Positions 1 through 8,886 of a stretch of DNA of 64,000 nt are shown here, one piece after another. Position 1 is the stretch's first letter, and every line of letters starts with the position of its first letter. A program made the position numbers and the translations under genes. This DNA is from Desulfovibrio desulfuricans (GTDB taxonomy: Bacteria; Desulfobacterota; Desulfovibrionia; Desulfovibrionales; Desulfovibrionaceae): contig NZ_CP036295.1 in assembly GCF_004801255.1 (NCBI RefSeq), positions 2,628,001-2,692,000 of the forward strand, written 5' to 3'. The notes under the pieces were generated by a model that saw nothing but the letters and a program-made list of their open reading frames with translations, was not told the origin of the DNA and searched no databases.

Positions 1-801
1 CAGTGGGTGCTGACGGCCCTTGAAACACTGAAAGACCCTGCGGTGGGGCTGGTGGGCGCGCGCATTGTAAGCAGGAATTACGGCGACCCCCTGTCGCGGG
101 GCATGCACTACGATTCGCTGCACAGCCCCCGCCAAAATCCGGCCCAGTTTGCGCCGGGGGGGCTTTGGCTCATGCGGCGGCAGTGCTTTGTCGACCTGGG
201 CGGCTTTGATGATTACCCGGACAGAACGCACGAAGACTGGTTTCTCTCGCGCAAAATTACGGCGGCGGGGCTGAAGATTGTCATCAACGAAGCTTTTCCG
301 GCAACAGAACTGCGGCGTTTTTGCCGCAAGACCTTTGTGCGGCGTGAATCCGCATATCTGCAGGAGAGCTATAGGGCCATTATCACCCGGCTGGAGCCCT
401 CGGCAGTGCTGGCGCACATTCAGCGGGAGCTCGCAGACGCCCTCGCCATAGCGGCCAGATACGATTGCGCCATGCTGGTTTATGTGCGGTTGGCAAGGAT
501 ACTGCGGGCGCTGGCATGTGTGCTGGACGTGTACGCCAGTGCGCCCCTCACGCAAGAGTTTGCCGCCGCCATTGATCAGACGTTTTGCCGCTACGCGAAC
601 GTGGCGGCGGCGCTGCGTGAAGACTGCGACATCCCCGCCAGCGACGGTGCTGCGCGGCCAGCCGCCATCGTTGATCTGGTGCGGTTTATGGTCGACTGCC
701 TGGGAGACGCCGTACTCGAAACGCTGGATACGGTGACCATACCCGAGAACAATGCCAGCGAAGCGCAGCGGGCGGCCGATTTTCATTACCTGTCGTGGTA
801 G
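1..801 (+). CDS. Glycosyltransferase family 2 protein, C-terminal part (5' end outside window)
   Basis: The reading frame is open from base 1, so the start codon and the N-terminal nucleotide-sugar-binding part lie outside the window. What remains has the second half of a GT2 (GT-A) catalytic domain: a GGLWLMRRQCFVDLGGFDD segment, the usual aromatic and glycine-rich acceptor-side strand, followed by HEDWFLSRKI, where the ED pair matches the catalytic-base motif of the family. The last ~150 residues are helical and unrecognised. Family knowledge suggests transfer of a sugar onto a cell-surface glycan at the cytoplasmic face of the membrane. The convergent neighbour is a WbsX-type protein, which supports a surface-polysaccharide locus. 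Donor and acceptor cannot be read from the sequence. Confidence 0.75.
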   Translation, partial: QWVLTALETLKDPAVGLVGARIVSRNYGDPLSRGMHYDSLHSPRQNPAQFAPGGLWLMRRQCFVDLGGFDDYPDRTHEDWFLSRKITAAGLKIVINEAFPATELRRFCRKTFVRRESAYLQESYRAIITRLEPSAVLAHIQRELADALAIAARYDCAMLVYVRLARILRALACVLDVYASAPLTQEFAAAIDQTFCRYANVAAALREDCDIPASDGAARPAAIVDLVRFMVDCLGDAVLETLDTVTIPENNASEAQRAADFHYLSW

Positions 802-882
802 CGCACCCAGCAAGCGCCCGCAGGCATGTGCGGCGACCGACGCCCCCCCCAACGGCGAGCACCTGCTGGCAATGCCTCTTGC

Positions 883-1929
883 CTAGCCTGCGGCCGGAGC
901 GTTGAACGCCTCCATTACGTCGCGCACCGCATGCAGATACGCAAAGCCATGCCGCTTATCCGGCTCCAGATGGCAACCCTCGCCCCATTCATTCCAGGCG
1001 TTGATAAAAACATACTGCATGCTGTCCGGCAGGTGTTCCTGGGTATGCGCCGCCATGGCGCGGAGCATGGAGGTGAAAACCTCTACCGACTCGCCCACAA
1101 AGGACAATCCGTGACTGCCCCGACGGGGGGTGTTGTCCCAACCGGGGAATGCGCAACGCAGCCGGGTGTAGTCGGGCGTCTGCTTCAGCAGCATGTCGCG
1201 CACCGTGCCCGCATAGTCGAACCGCCGGGGATTTTCCCCGGCGGGTGAAAGCATGTTTTTTTCGCTCAGGTTGGGCGCAAACTCCACCATGACGTCAAAA
1301 CCCAGATTGGCGGGGGGCTGCCCCACGTAGCACTCCACACCAGCCAGGCAAAGCTCTGTGCGCCTCATGGCCCAGGCTTCTTCGCGCCATACCTCGCTGT
1401 AGAGCTGCATCATGGGGTTGCGCTCGGGCGCAAAAACAAGCAGCAGGGGTTTGCCGTCTATTCTGATATAGCGCGGATTGTCAAAATACTGCACGAGATC
1501 CGTGACGAGTTGTTTTGCCTTTTCCCGCGAGTACTGCTGCGCGATAAAAGGCTCCCGCCGTGTGGGCCGGGTGTTGTCGTACCAGCTGTCGTGCGCCCAG
1601 CAAAGGCAAAATTCGTTGCGTATCAGACGGCTTTTGTTGATGAGATGCAGCGGCGCATCCAGAAGTGTGCGGCCAGCCATGTTATAGTAATAGTAACAGA
1701 AAGCCGGTACATTGTTGTCCCAGGCAATATGGTGCTGTTTTGTCAAAATCTTTTCATCTGTAAGATCGTAGTAGCCGAGTATTTCGTGAGGAACATGGGG
1801 CTGTAAATGCCCATTGTACAATGGAACGGCCTTGCGGACGTTGCACCACTCAGTAAAATTTTTGCCATAAATGTCATTTTCGGGAATGACGTGAAACTGC
1901 GGCAGATAGAACGCGATAGCTTTCATCAT
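883..1929 (-). CDS. WbsX-family glycosyltransferase/GH99-like protein
   Basis: A 348-residue protein starting MMKAIAFYLPQFHVIPEND, the hallmark opening of the WbsX family (YLPQFH, then a W in GKNFTEW, then GYYDL). These proteins are related to GH99-type (beta/alpha)8 barrels and sit in O-antigen, capsule or rhamnan loci, where they process or build surface polysaccharide. The C-terminal motif FINAWNEWGEGCHLEPD, typical of the family, is present, so the domain looks complete. I chose the start at 1929 because the family similarity begins there; about 70 open codons upstream show no conservation. No strong ribosome site precedes it. It faces the GT2 gene tail to tail with about 80 bases between. 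Confidence 0.8.
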   Translation of the reverse strand: MMKAIAFYLPQFHVIPENDIYGKNFTEWCNVRKAVPLYNGHLQPHVPHEILGYYDLTDEKILTKQHHIAWDNNVPAFCYYYYNMAGRTLLDAPLHLINKSRLIRNEFCLCWAHDSWYDNTRPTRREPFIAQQYSREKAKQLVTDLVQYFDNPRYIRIDGKPLLLVFAPERNPMMQLYSEVWREEAWAMRRTELCLAGVECYVGQPPANLGFDVMVEFAPNLSEKNMLSPAGENPRRFDYAGTVRDMLLKQTPDYTRLRCAFPGWDNTPRRGSHGLSFVGESVEVFTSMLRAMAAHTQEHLPDSMQYVFINAWNEWGEGCHLEPDKRHGFAYLHAVRDVMEAFNAPAAG

Positions 1930-2244
1930 AGTTAGCCGTTGCCGTCCATTGGGAGTATCAAAAACCATCAGGTTTGCCCGCAAAAATGAACCAGAGGCGC
2001 AGCACTCAAACGATTGTGAAACAGCTGTGCAATTCAGCAAAACACGAAGTAGCCCAAAAGTCACTACTCTTGCAGCGGCATTGAGCATTCCATTTTTTCC
2101 ATGATGCGGCGTTGCCGCAGCACGGCTAAGCATGCATTGCAACAAACAGGCATTGCGTCATGAACCCAACGCAACAACAGGCCTGAGCAACAGCGCGACG
2201 CGTACAACGCAGAAAAACCACGCAGCACGGCGGCTGCAAAGGCA
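1930..2244. other. Intergenic stretch, no convincing gene
   Basis: This 315-base gap separates two minus-strand genes and must carry the WbsX-type gene's promoter. A short perfect hairpin (TGCGGC, 3-base loop, GCCGCA) lies at 2105-2119 without a T-run on either side. Short open frames here have no ribosome sites and no recognisable content. I see no RNA gene. Confidence 0.5.
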
Positions 2245-3678
2245 CTAGGCATCGCTGCCAACGGCACTGTCTGCCACAAAACAGTCCCTTCCGGCCTTTT
2301 TGGCCGCGTACATTGTTTTGTCCGTTCTGCTGATCCAGTCGCCGAGCGACTCTTGCGGCAGTTTTTCGGTAACGCCGATGCTGAGCGTCATTATCAGCAG
2401 GTTGGGCATGGGCTCGCTCTTGACGGCCATGCTGATTTTTTTTGCCATGACGCATGCCGCAGAAAGGTTTACGCCGGGCAGCAGCACGACAAACTCCTCC
2501 CCGCCGTATCTGGCGAGCACATCCCCCGTTTTCAGGCATTGCTCAACGGCACTGGCCGTTCTTTTCAGCACCTCGTCGCCCACGGCGTGCCCATGCCTGT
2601 CGTTGACCAGCTTGAAAAAATCCAGGTCAAAAAAAAGCATGGCCACCGGCTCGCGCGACAGGTCCGTCTGTTCAATTATCTTCGCGCCATGGGCAAACAG
2701 ATACGACCGGTTAAAAGCCCGCGTCAGGTGATCGTGCGTGCTGAGAAAGTATATGTCCTGCTCCCTGCGCTTGCGCTCGTCAATATTGCGGCTGACGCCC
2801 ACAATCTCCACATGTCCTTGGGAATTGAGCAGGTACCTGGCATTGTATTCAACCCAAAAGCCCCGGCCATCGGGATCTATGAACTGCGCCTCGTGTTGCG
2901 CCACAATCGTCATGTCGGGGTTTTGCCGCAACCGCGCGGCGGAATTGTGGATGCGCGCCGACAATGCATCCAGAAATTCAGGCGTGACCACATCCTGCAG
3001 GGTCAACCCCTGCAGCCCGTTGTCAATATTTATGTTGTGCATGCACGAGCCGGGGTTGGCGTAGACAAATACTTTTTTATCCACGTTGTAGACCCAAATG
3101 GCGTCTGCGGTATTTTCCGTAATAAACCTTAATTTCTTTTCGCTTTCAGCCAAAATAACATTGAGCTCGCACAGCTCTGTGTTCTTTTTGTCTATCTCTG
3201 CGGCTCTTCTGGCATTCTGGCTCAACAGCTCGTGTATCTTCAGGTTGCCTTCAATCAGCATCCGCATTTTTTCAACGAGAGTTATGGTCTCTTGCGAAAA
3301 CGTATTTTCGCGGGAGTCAAGCAGACATATGGTGCCAAAAATTTCACCGTCAGCCCGCCGGAGGGGAAACCCAAGGTAGGCCAGCATGCCTGACTCCAGA
3401 TCTGGGTTCGAGTTCCAGCGCTCGGACTTCAGGGCGTTGGGCACAAGCAGCATCTGCCGCGACGTAATCACCTCTTCGCAGTAAAGACCTGACCCCAACA
3501 AATTGTGCTCCTCGCCGGGACAGTACGGGTTTCCTTGCGTAGCGCTGGAAACCAGCACGGAGAGGTCGTCTCCGCGAAGCTCCATAATCAGCCCCACGGG
3601 AACTTTTGCAACAAACGCTATCAGGTCAACAATTTGCTGCCATTCGGTCAAAAGATCGTGAGGAGTTTTTTTGTCCAT
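2245..3678 (-). CDS. Diguanylate cyclase with GAF, PAS and GGDEF domains
   Basis: A soluble 477-residue sensor with no membrane segment. An N-terminal GAF-like domain (about 20-150) is followed by a coiled linker, a PAS domain (about 180-300) and a GGDEF domain (about 310-465). The active-site motif is GGEEF at 392-396, and the metal-binding DLDFFK is at 351-356, so the enzyme should make cyclic di-GMP from two GTP. The product-inhibition I-site, normally RxxD five residues before the motif, reads KTGD, so its arginine is missing and feedback control is probably weak. The start is well supported by GGAGGAAATGGT before ATG. What the GAF and PAS domains sense is not visible. It is the only GGDEF protein here; an HD-GYP protein lies 9 kb away. 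Confidence 0.9.
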   Translation of the reverse strand: MDKKTPHDLLTEWQQIVDLIAFVAKVPVGLIMELRGDDLSVLVSSATQGNPYCPGEEHNLLGSGLYCEEVITSRQMLLVPNALKSERWNSNPDLESGMLAYLGFPLRRADGEIFGTICLLDSRENTFSQETITLVEKMRMLIEGNLKIHELLSQNARRAAEIDKKNTELCELNVILAESEKKLRFITENTADAIWVYNVDKKVFVYANPGSCMHNINIDNGLQGLTLQDVVTPEFLDALSARIHNSAARLRQNPDMTIVAQHEAQFIDPDGRGFWVEYNARYLLNSQGHVEIVGVSRNIDERKRREQDIYFLSTHDHLTRAFNRSYLFAHGAKIIEQTDLSREPVAMLFFDLDFFKLVNDRHGHAVGDEVLKRTASAVEQCLKTGDVLARYGGEEFVVLLPGVNLSAACVMAKKISMAVKSEPMPNLLIMTLSIGVTEKLPQESLGDWISRTDKTMYAAKKAGRDCFVADSAVGSDA

Positions 3679-3760
3679 ACCATTTCCTCCGGCGCTTTTT
3701 TGGGGGGGCTAAGCCGTATTGTGCTGCACAGCAAAGCAGCGCCTGGCCGGGGATCAGCAG

Positions 3761-4528
3761 TCAGGATGTTGTTGAAATGATGCTGCCTATATCGCGCAGC
3801 AGGGGGTCTTCTTCACTTGGCATGGCGTCATCAGCGGCCTTCTTCAGTATATTTGCCTGCTCCACCATATATTTTGCTTCGTCTGTATATGACGTTGCCA
3901 GTGAATTATTGCCGCTGTAGATGATATTTGCTGAAGTTATATTTGTGGAAAGACTGCTGATAAGAGCGTCAAGATCAAGCGATGAACTGCTCAGATCAAC
4001 GCTGTTTAAATAGCTGAGATACGACATGTCATTCAACGTAAACTTTGAACCATAGTATCCGAGCTGTATATTTAACGTTGATGAATTGCCATCACTGCTG
4101 ACTGTAAGGCGGCTGTCGTTGGCCCAGCCACTTTTGTCCACAAGCGAAATGTTGTTGTATTTTGCGGTGGATATGGTTGCGGATATCTCTTGAGCAAGCG
4201 ATTTGAATTCTGCGCTGTTGACGCTGCCCTGGGTCGGGTCCGCCTTTACCTCCTGGGCGAGGGTCAGCATGCTGGTCAGATTGTCGCGTATCGAGGAGGC
4301 GGAATTGGCAATAAGGGTTGCGATATTTGCCGCTTCGGTGGCGTTTTTTGAGCCCTGCTGCAGCATGGACGAATCGCTTCGTATGCGGCCCGTCAATGCC
4401 TCGGCCATCATCTCGCTGCCTGACTTGTAGCGGGCGACGGGCGCAGGCTGCGGCAGGTTGTCCAGCAGCAGGTTCAGGCTGCCGCTTTTTAAAAAGGAAT
4501 AGGCCATGAGCTGATCGTAGAAGTCCAT
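3761..4528 (-). CDS. Flagellin-like domain protein, orphan
   Basis: A 255-residue protein rich in Ser, Asn, Leu and Ala, with no cysteine, signal peptide or membrane helix. Residues about 60-140 resemble the flagellin D1 helices: a run like ATEAANIATLIANSASSIRD, then EFKSLAQEISATI and AKYNNISLVD, matching the flagellin pattern of paired helices followed by T-x-FNG-x-x-LLD. The terminal D0 segments that polymerise flagellin are weak or absent, so it may be a flagellin relative or a hook-associated-type protein rather than a filament subunit. The ATG at 4528 is preceded by GGGGAGGGG, which outranks a start 17 codons upstream. No flagellar genes lie nearby. Function is an inference from partial resemblance. 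Confidence 0.6.
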   Translation of the reverse strand: MDFYDQLMAYSFLKSGSLNLLLDNLPQPAPVARYKSGSEMMAEALTGRIRSDSSMLQQGSKNATEAANIATLIANSASSIRDNLTSMLTLAQEVKADPTQGSVNSAEFKSLAQEISATISTAKYNNISLVDKSGWANDSRLTVSSDGNSSTLNIQLGYYGSKFTLNDMSYLSYLNSVDLSSSSLDLDALISSLSTNITSANIIYSGNNSLATSYTDEAKYMVEQANILKKAADDAMPSEEDPLLRDIGSIISTTS

Positions 4529-4941
4529 CCAACACCCCTCCCCGTAGATGAATCCGCATCTAATCAGCCTATCGGCCATTTTTAAAATAAGCTTACCTGC
4601 CTGCGTTGTGGGCTACTTCCTCATCGCTGCCACCGCCCCCAATACTCCGGGAGTTAGCAGGAACGGCTACGGTGCAGAGGGCTGCGAATGGGATAGGATT
4701 TTCCCCTGCACCTAAAGCTGGCGCCAAAACAACCGTTGAATAATGAATAGATAATATGCTATTGTAAATTCAAATATATTCACGATTATATCAACTTTAA
4801 TTATTTTTTAATCTTTTTACTTTTTGGTTCGACTTAACTATCCAGAAACTCGAAGCAAAAAAAACAGGCATTACATTATCACCCATGATACAAAGCCCTT
4901 GACGTTTGCGACCCATACCTTGAAACCGGTGAGGTATTTGC
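4529..4941. other. Divergent intergenic region with a foldable leader on the minus strand
   Basis: This 413-base region separates the flagellin-like gene (minus) from a chemoreceptor (plus). The part near the chemoreceptor (about 4735-4860) is very AT-rich and probably holds promoters. The part near the flagellin-like gene (about 4595-4725) is GC-rich and, read on the minus strand, can form a stem from GGTGCAG and CTGCACC about 25 bases apart, followed by CTCCCGGAG. It would be part of that gene's 5' leader. It matches no riboswitch consensus I know. Confidence 0.4.
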
Positions 4942-6765
4942 ATGAGCATCAAGTTCAAAGTTCTGCTCCTCTCCATTATCGGCCCCACGCTGCTGGCAAT
5001 CACCATTTTTTTCAATGCGGTGCAAAACATCTGGACGTCTGAGGAGCAAGCAGTCATCCATTCCGCAAAAGGGATTGTCAGCATGGCTGAGTCAGCCCGC
5101 AACGAAATGGCCATGAAGTTTGACGGAGTGATCAGGCCCTTTGGGGAAATACCTCGCGACAAACTTATTGATGCTGTACCCATCATCACCGCCATAAAAA
5201 TGGCACGGCAAAATGCGGAAAAACTTGGATATAAATTCCGTGTGCCCAAGTTTTCGCCACGCAATCCAGCAAATGAACCCAATGCTTTGGAAAGAACAGC
5301 TCTGGAACAGATAGCGTCCAAGGGTTTGCCAGAGCTTATTGTCCGCCAAAAGGATGCAATACACTATTTTAAACCCATAGTTCTTACTGCTGAATGCATG
5401 TTTTGCCACGGCGACCCCAAGGGAACCACTGACCCCATTGGTGGAACAAAGGAAGGCTGGAAAGCCGGGGAAATACACGGTGCTTTCGAAATTATTTATT
5501 CACTGGATGAAGCAGTTGCCAAAACTAAAGCGGCAGCAGTTTCCGTTGGCATAGCAACCGCTGCCATTCTAGTTTTTATTATTTGCGCTGTCTGGCTTAT
5601 TATGCGCAACAGTCTGGTCGCCCCGCTGGTACGGCTGCAACAATTCGCACGACAGGTTTCAGAAGGCGAGCTCAACACACAGCCCCGCGGCACATTCAAG
5701 GCCGAGTTGCAGGCGCTTGAACAGGCTTTGACCGCCATGGTCGTGCGGCTTAAAGAAAAAATCTCTTTCTCGGAACAAAAAACAGCAGAGGCCAAGGCAG
5801 CAGAGGCTCGGGCGCAGCAACACGCCGACGAAGCTGCGGAAGCTCGTGACGATGCGCTTAAATCACGGGCGCAGGGAATGACCGAAGCGGCAAACATGCT
5901 TGAAGGTGTGATCAGTTCAGTTACCTCGGCGTCGCAGGAAATATCGGCACAGGTTGAGCAGTCCAGTAATTTTGCGGCAAGCCAGGCCAGCAGCATGAAC
6001 GCTGTGGCCGCAGCCATGGAAGAAATGAACTCCTCTATTTCTGCGGTTTCAGATAACGCGGCCCAGGCCTCCGCCTCTTCTGAGATTATCAAGGTAAACG
6101 CCAACAAGGAGCTCAAAGAAGTTAATGTCATGGTGGATGCCATCAAATCAGTGCAAACCATGGCTGATGCGCTTAAATCCGGCATGAGCGAATTGGGGCA
6201 CCAGGCTGAAGATATTGGAAAAATTATGAATGTCATCAACGATATTGCCGACCAGACAAACCTGTTGGCGCTTAATGCCGCTATCGAAGCCGCCAGAGCT
6301 GGCGATGCTGGACGAGGCTTTGCCGTTGTTGCCGACGAGGTGCGCAAACTGGCCGAAAAAACCATGCTGGCGGTTACAGAGGTTGGAAACGCCATCCAAT
6401 CTGTACAGCAAGGCACAAAAAATAATGTCGACAGCGTAGATATGGCTGTTGATGCCATTTCAAAGGTCAACAGCATGGCCGAGGGTACAGGAGAGGCAAT
6501 CAGCCAGATCACCTTGCATGTCAATGAAATGGCTGAACAGATTCAGGCAATCGCCCGTTCGGTGGATGAACAGACGCGGGCGTCGGCAGACATCACAAAG
6601 TCCATTTCCATGGCTGATCAAGACTCTTCTGAAACGTCGGCTGCGCTGCAAGAGATATCCACGGCGCTAATAGATCTTTCACAGCAAAGCCAAATACTTA
6701 CGTCTCTCATTGTCAAGTTGCAAGATGGAGCCAAACATATTACTGCGCAGTTTAACGAGATATAA
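4942..6765 (+). CDS. Methyl-accepting chemotaxis protein with Tll0287-like (DUF3365) heme sensor domain
   Basis: A 607-residue transducer. A first membrane helix (about 7-25) leads into a periplasmic domain of the DUF3365/Tll0287 type, which carries one CxxCH heme c motif, CMFCH at 152-156. A second helix (about 199-221) is followed by a HAMP linker and a long cytoplasmic coiled coil. The conserved signalling tip [20 protein letters not shown] begins near residue 435 and contacts CheA/CheW. There is no C-terminal pentapeptide tether for CheR. Family knowledge suggests redox or gas sensing through the covalent heme; the ligand is not deducible. GGTGAGG precedes the ATG. No che genes are close, so it would feed a remote chemotaxis array. 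Confidence 0.93.
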   Translation: MSIKFKVLLLSIIGPTLLAITIFFNAVQNIWTSEEQAVIHSAKGIVSMAESARNEMAMKFDGVIRPFGEIPRDKLIDAVPIITAIKMARQNAEKLGYKFRVPKFSPRNPANEPNALERTALEQIASKGLPELIVRQKDAIHYFKPIVLTAECMFCHGDPKGTTDPIGGTKEGWKAGEIHGAFEIIYSLDEAVAKTKAAAVSVGIATAAILVFIICAVWLIMRNSLVAPLVRLQQFARQVSEGELNTQPRGTFKAELQALEQALTAMVVRLKEKISFSEQKTAEAKAAEARAQQHADEAAEARDDALKSRAQGMTEAANMLEGVISSVTSASQEISAQVEQSSNFAASQASSMNAVAAAMEEMNSSISAVSDNAAQASASSEIIKVNANKELKEVNVMVDAIKSVQTMADALKSGMSELGHQAEDIGKIMNVINDIADQTNLLALNAAIEAARAGDAGRGFAVVADEVRKLAEKTMLAVTEVGNAIQSVQQGTKNNVDSVDMAVDAISKVNSMAEGTGEAISQITLHVNEMAEQIQAIARSVDEQTRASADITKSISMADQDSSETSAALQEISTALIDLSQQSQILTSLIVKLQDGAKHITAQFNEI

Positions 6766-6782
6766 TGATGTTGGCCTAACAT

Positions 6783-6861
6783 CCCCCGAAGAGTCTGCCA
6801 TTGAAACATTAGCGCTCCTATGTAAGGAATATTAACGTTTCAATGGCATACTCTTCGGGGG
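6783..6861. repeat. Long inverted repeat (25-base arms, 24 matching) after the chemoreceptor gene
   Basis: The left arm at 6783-6807 and right arm at 6837-6861 are reverse complements at 24 of 25 positions, starting CCCCCGAAGAG on the left. A 29-base AT-rich loop separates them. The repeat begins 17 bases after the chemoreceptor stop codon and would fold into a very stable hairpin, but no T-run follows the right arm. It could be a terminator without the classic tail, an mRNA-stabilising hairpin or a miniature mobile element. No target-site duplication is visible at the flanks. Confidence 0.8.
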
Positions 6862-6888
6862 GAGGGGCAATATGGGCAGCCTATAAAT

Positions 6889-6915
6889 AAAAAGACCGCC
6901 CATTTCTGAGCGGCC
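6889..6915. terminator. Terminator-like hairpin
   Basis: GACCGC at 6894-6899 and GCGGCC at 6910-6915 form a six-base-pair stem. Read on the minus strand the single imperfect pair becomes a G-U pair and the stem is followed by five T, so it would work better leftward. On the plus strand only TTT follows. No minus-strand gene lies upstream of it, so its client is unclear; it may be a leftover of a rearrangement. Confidence 0.4.
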
Positions 6916-7109
6916 TTTCGAATGAACGCCTTATGAAGATATCGTGGCAGAAATATTCCATTTAAGGTGCTGGCCAAAATCGAACTCTTTTCTTTATTCA
7001 TTAGGATGGCGGCACGAGCTTGACAAGCAAACTCAATTTTAAGAAACGCCTAAATACAAACCTAAAAAGCAAACTTGTCGTGGACGAAAGAATTCGTTAG
7101 TCTATTTCA

Positions 7110-8479
7110 ATGCTAATAAATCCTAGACTAACAGATTTTTACGGCATCCAGTGTGCACAGGAACAAATAGACTTTGCTATCCCTTTCTTTAATGAGGATA
7201 TCCCGCTCTATTTGGATCCTTTTTTGCTCTGGAAGTCTCCGTCTATGCAAGACAATGCTCTCCATGCCTCGCTAATGACTTTTTTTAATGACCTCGGTGC
7301 TAAATTCTTGTCAGGTCAAAAGAACGATGCCATAAATAGTCTTATTATTGCTTCTGAGTGCCATGAAGTAAAAATGGGGACTTCCCTCAGCGGTAAAGGT
7401 AGACGGATGTCCGTAAAGCTTGCTGAAATGATTCTTGGAACATTTCAGATTGCAGAGCGTGCAGGAATACATGGTTTTCGGCACTTAGAAGAGATTCAGC
7501 TACTTATAAATGGTATTTCGAAAGACAGAATTAGTGACATAGCATGTTCATTCATTAAATCATATCTTATTGACTACACCATTGATCAATGTTTAGAGCT
7601 GGGTATTCCTGTTGAAAATACACATGTCGATAATATTTTTCATATGCAAAACCATAAACCTATTTCAGAACAAGTAGCATTACCGATTAATCCAGTGCAC
7701 AAGGAGCCAATAATTTTAGTCCCAAAACGTTATTTGCGCTTTGTTCCTTGGATTAATTTTGATGAGTATTATGCTAAAAGTTGTCCGCAAGATGCGGCGT
7801 CCAGCCGCCGCAGGAACTGTCAAGAGGGGCTGTCTTAAATTTCAATCGGAACAATTACGATGTTATCCAAGAGTATATTACTTTAAAAGAACGTACAGCA
7901 GAAGACTGCAAAAACGATCCTCTCTTTTCTGCGATTCCAGTACTTTCGGCAAAACGACGATTAAAGCAGCTTCTCAATCTGCCAAGCGGAACACAAAATC
8001 TTTCACATCAAAAATATGAAAAGGCTATTGAGTCTTTATTCCCATCGTTGCTTTATCCCTATTTGGACTTTGCAGCAGCGCAAAGTCGAACTGATAGCGG
8101 GACAAGCATCCGTGATTTAATTTTTTACAACACCGCAACTCACCATTTTCTCAAGCAAATCAGCGAAGAATATCACTCACAGCAAATCGTTATGGAACTA
8201 AAAAATGTTCATGAGCTGTCTCGTGAACATGTCGATCAACTCAACCGTTATATGACCGAAGGGCTTGGGCGTTTTGGAATTCTTGTTACGCGGCATGAGC
8301 CGAAAAAGGCAATTCGACAGCGCATTATTGACCTATGGTCTGGACAAAGAAAATGCATTATAGTCCTTTCTGATAGCGATATTGAACAAATGGTGGATGT
8401 CTTTGAAACTAAACAGCGCGAACCAATAGACGTTCTTGTCAAAAAATACGTTGAATTTCAACGTTGTTGCCCATGTTAA
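7110..8479 (+). pseudogene. PD-(D/E)xK nuclease-like protein, split by a -1 frameshift
   Basis: Two overlapping open frames read as one protein of about 455 residues. The first (7110-7838) begins MLINPRLTDFYGIQ and is a helical domain of unknown function ending around KRYLRFVPWINFDEYY. The second (open from 7781, stop at 8479) continues with LNFNRNNYDVIQEYITLKER and ends in a restriction-endonuclease-like core: the D in TSIRDLIFYN followed by IVMELKNV, matching the D...ExK pattern, then helix ENxHVDQLNRY-like and a LVTRHEP strand. The switch must fall between about 7778 and 7822, where a GC-rich hairpin (7793-7812) interrupts an otherwise AT-rich gene. This could be a disabled gene, a sequencing error or programmed frameshifting. 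Composition unlike the neighbours suggests transfer. A nucleic-acid-cutting or defence role is inferred from the fold only. Confidence 0.7.
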
Positions 8480-8483
8480 TACC

Positions 8484-8882
8484 ATGAAAAAAAATGATAT
8501 CATTATATGCGAAAAATCTAGGAAGCAACTTCAAGCTCTATATACTGAGCTTCACCCATATGCGCTAAAAAAACCGCATGACACTGTAACGAAGTTTAAA
8601 TTAAATGTTGTTAATAGCCTTCTGGGAACTATTGATAATTTGATCGGGCAAGAAAATCTTCCCATTGCTGGTTTCACCCTTTTTGATGAAGACAGCATGC
8701 CTAATATTAGCGACATCTCCCTAGTGCTTAATCAATACATTCAGGCTCTTGAGATTTTCAGATCTAGAAATATAGAGCTTGATGATGAAGATGAAAATAT
8801 ATGGATCTACAAAATAGATGATGCCGATAACGATGAAGATTATTTGATCATACAAACCGATCCCCCAACATCATTCAGGTAG
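8484..8882 (+). CDS. Small acidic hypothetical protein, paralogue of the next gene
   Basis: A 132-residue protein starting MKKNDIIICEKSRKQLQALY, with no recognised domain. It is predicted to be helical and has a strongly acidic C-terminus (LDDEDENIWIYKIDDADNDE). The central part aligns with the next gene: LFDEDSMPNISDISLVLNQY here against LLDDDELPQFSDALLILAQY there, followed by ALEIF/ALKSF. The ATG at 8484 lies 4 bases after the nuclease-like gene's stop and has no clear ribosome site, so translation is probably coupled. A TTG start inside the upstream gene is an alternative. Gene order suggests a partner, inhibitor or immunity-like factor for the nuclease-like protein, but this is context only. 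Confidence 0.65.
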   Translation: MKKNDIIICEKSRKQLQALYTELHPYALKKPHDTVTKFKLNVVNSLLGTIDNLIGQENLPIAGFTLFDEDSMPNISDISLVLNQYIQALEIFRSRNIELDDEDENIWIYKIDDADNDEDYLIIQTDPPTSFR

Positions 8883-8886
8883 TGTC

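Larger units (their letters stand above)
6766..7109. other. Intergenic region marking the left edge of the AT-rich patch
   Basis: After the long inverted repeat and a terminator-like hairpin the composition drops abruptly to AT-rich from about 6930. No gene is recognisable. A TTGACA at about 7020 could be part of a promoter for the following nuclease-like gene, but no -10 element sits at good spacing. No copy of a tRNA 3' end is visible here, which argues against a simple tRNA-integrated island with this as its far boundary. Confidence 0.4.

Noticed and set aside
5496-6524. 342-codon minus-strand open frame inside the heme chemoreceptor gene
   Set aside because: It is a mirror of the coiled-coil coding sequence, rich in Ser/Ala/Thr with no motif or ribosome site.
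6766-7109. Left attachment site duplicating the tRNA-Pro 3' end
   Set aside because: I compared the TGGTCGGAGCGAAAGG-type end with this region and found no copy, and there is no integrase gene in the patch.
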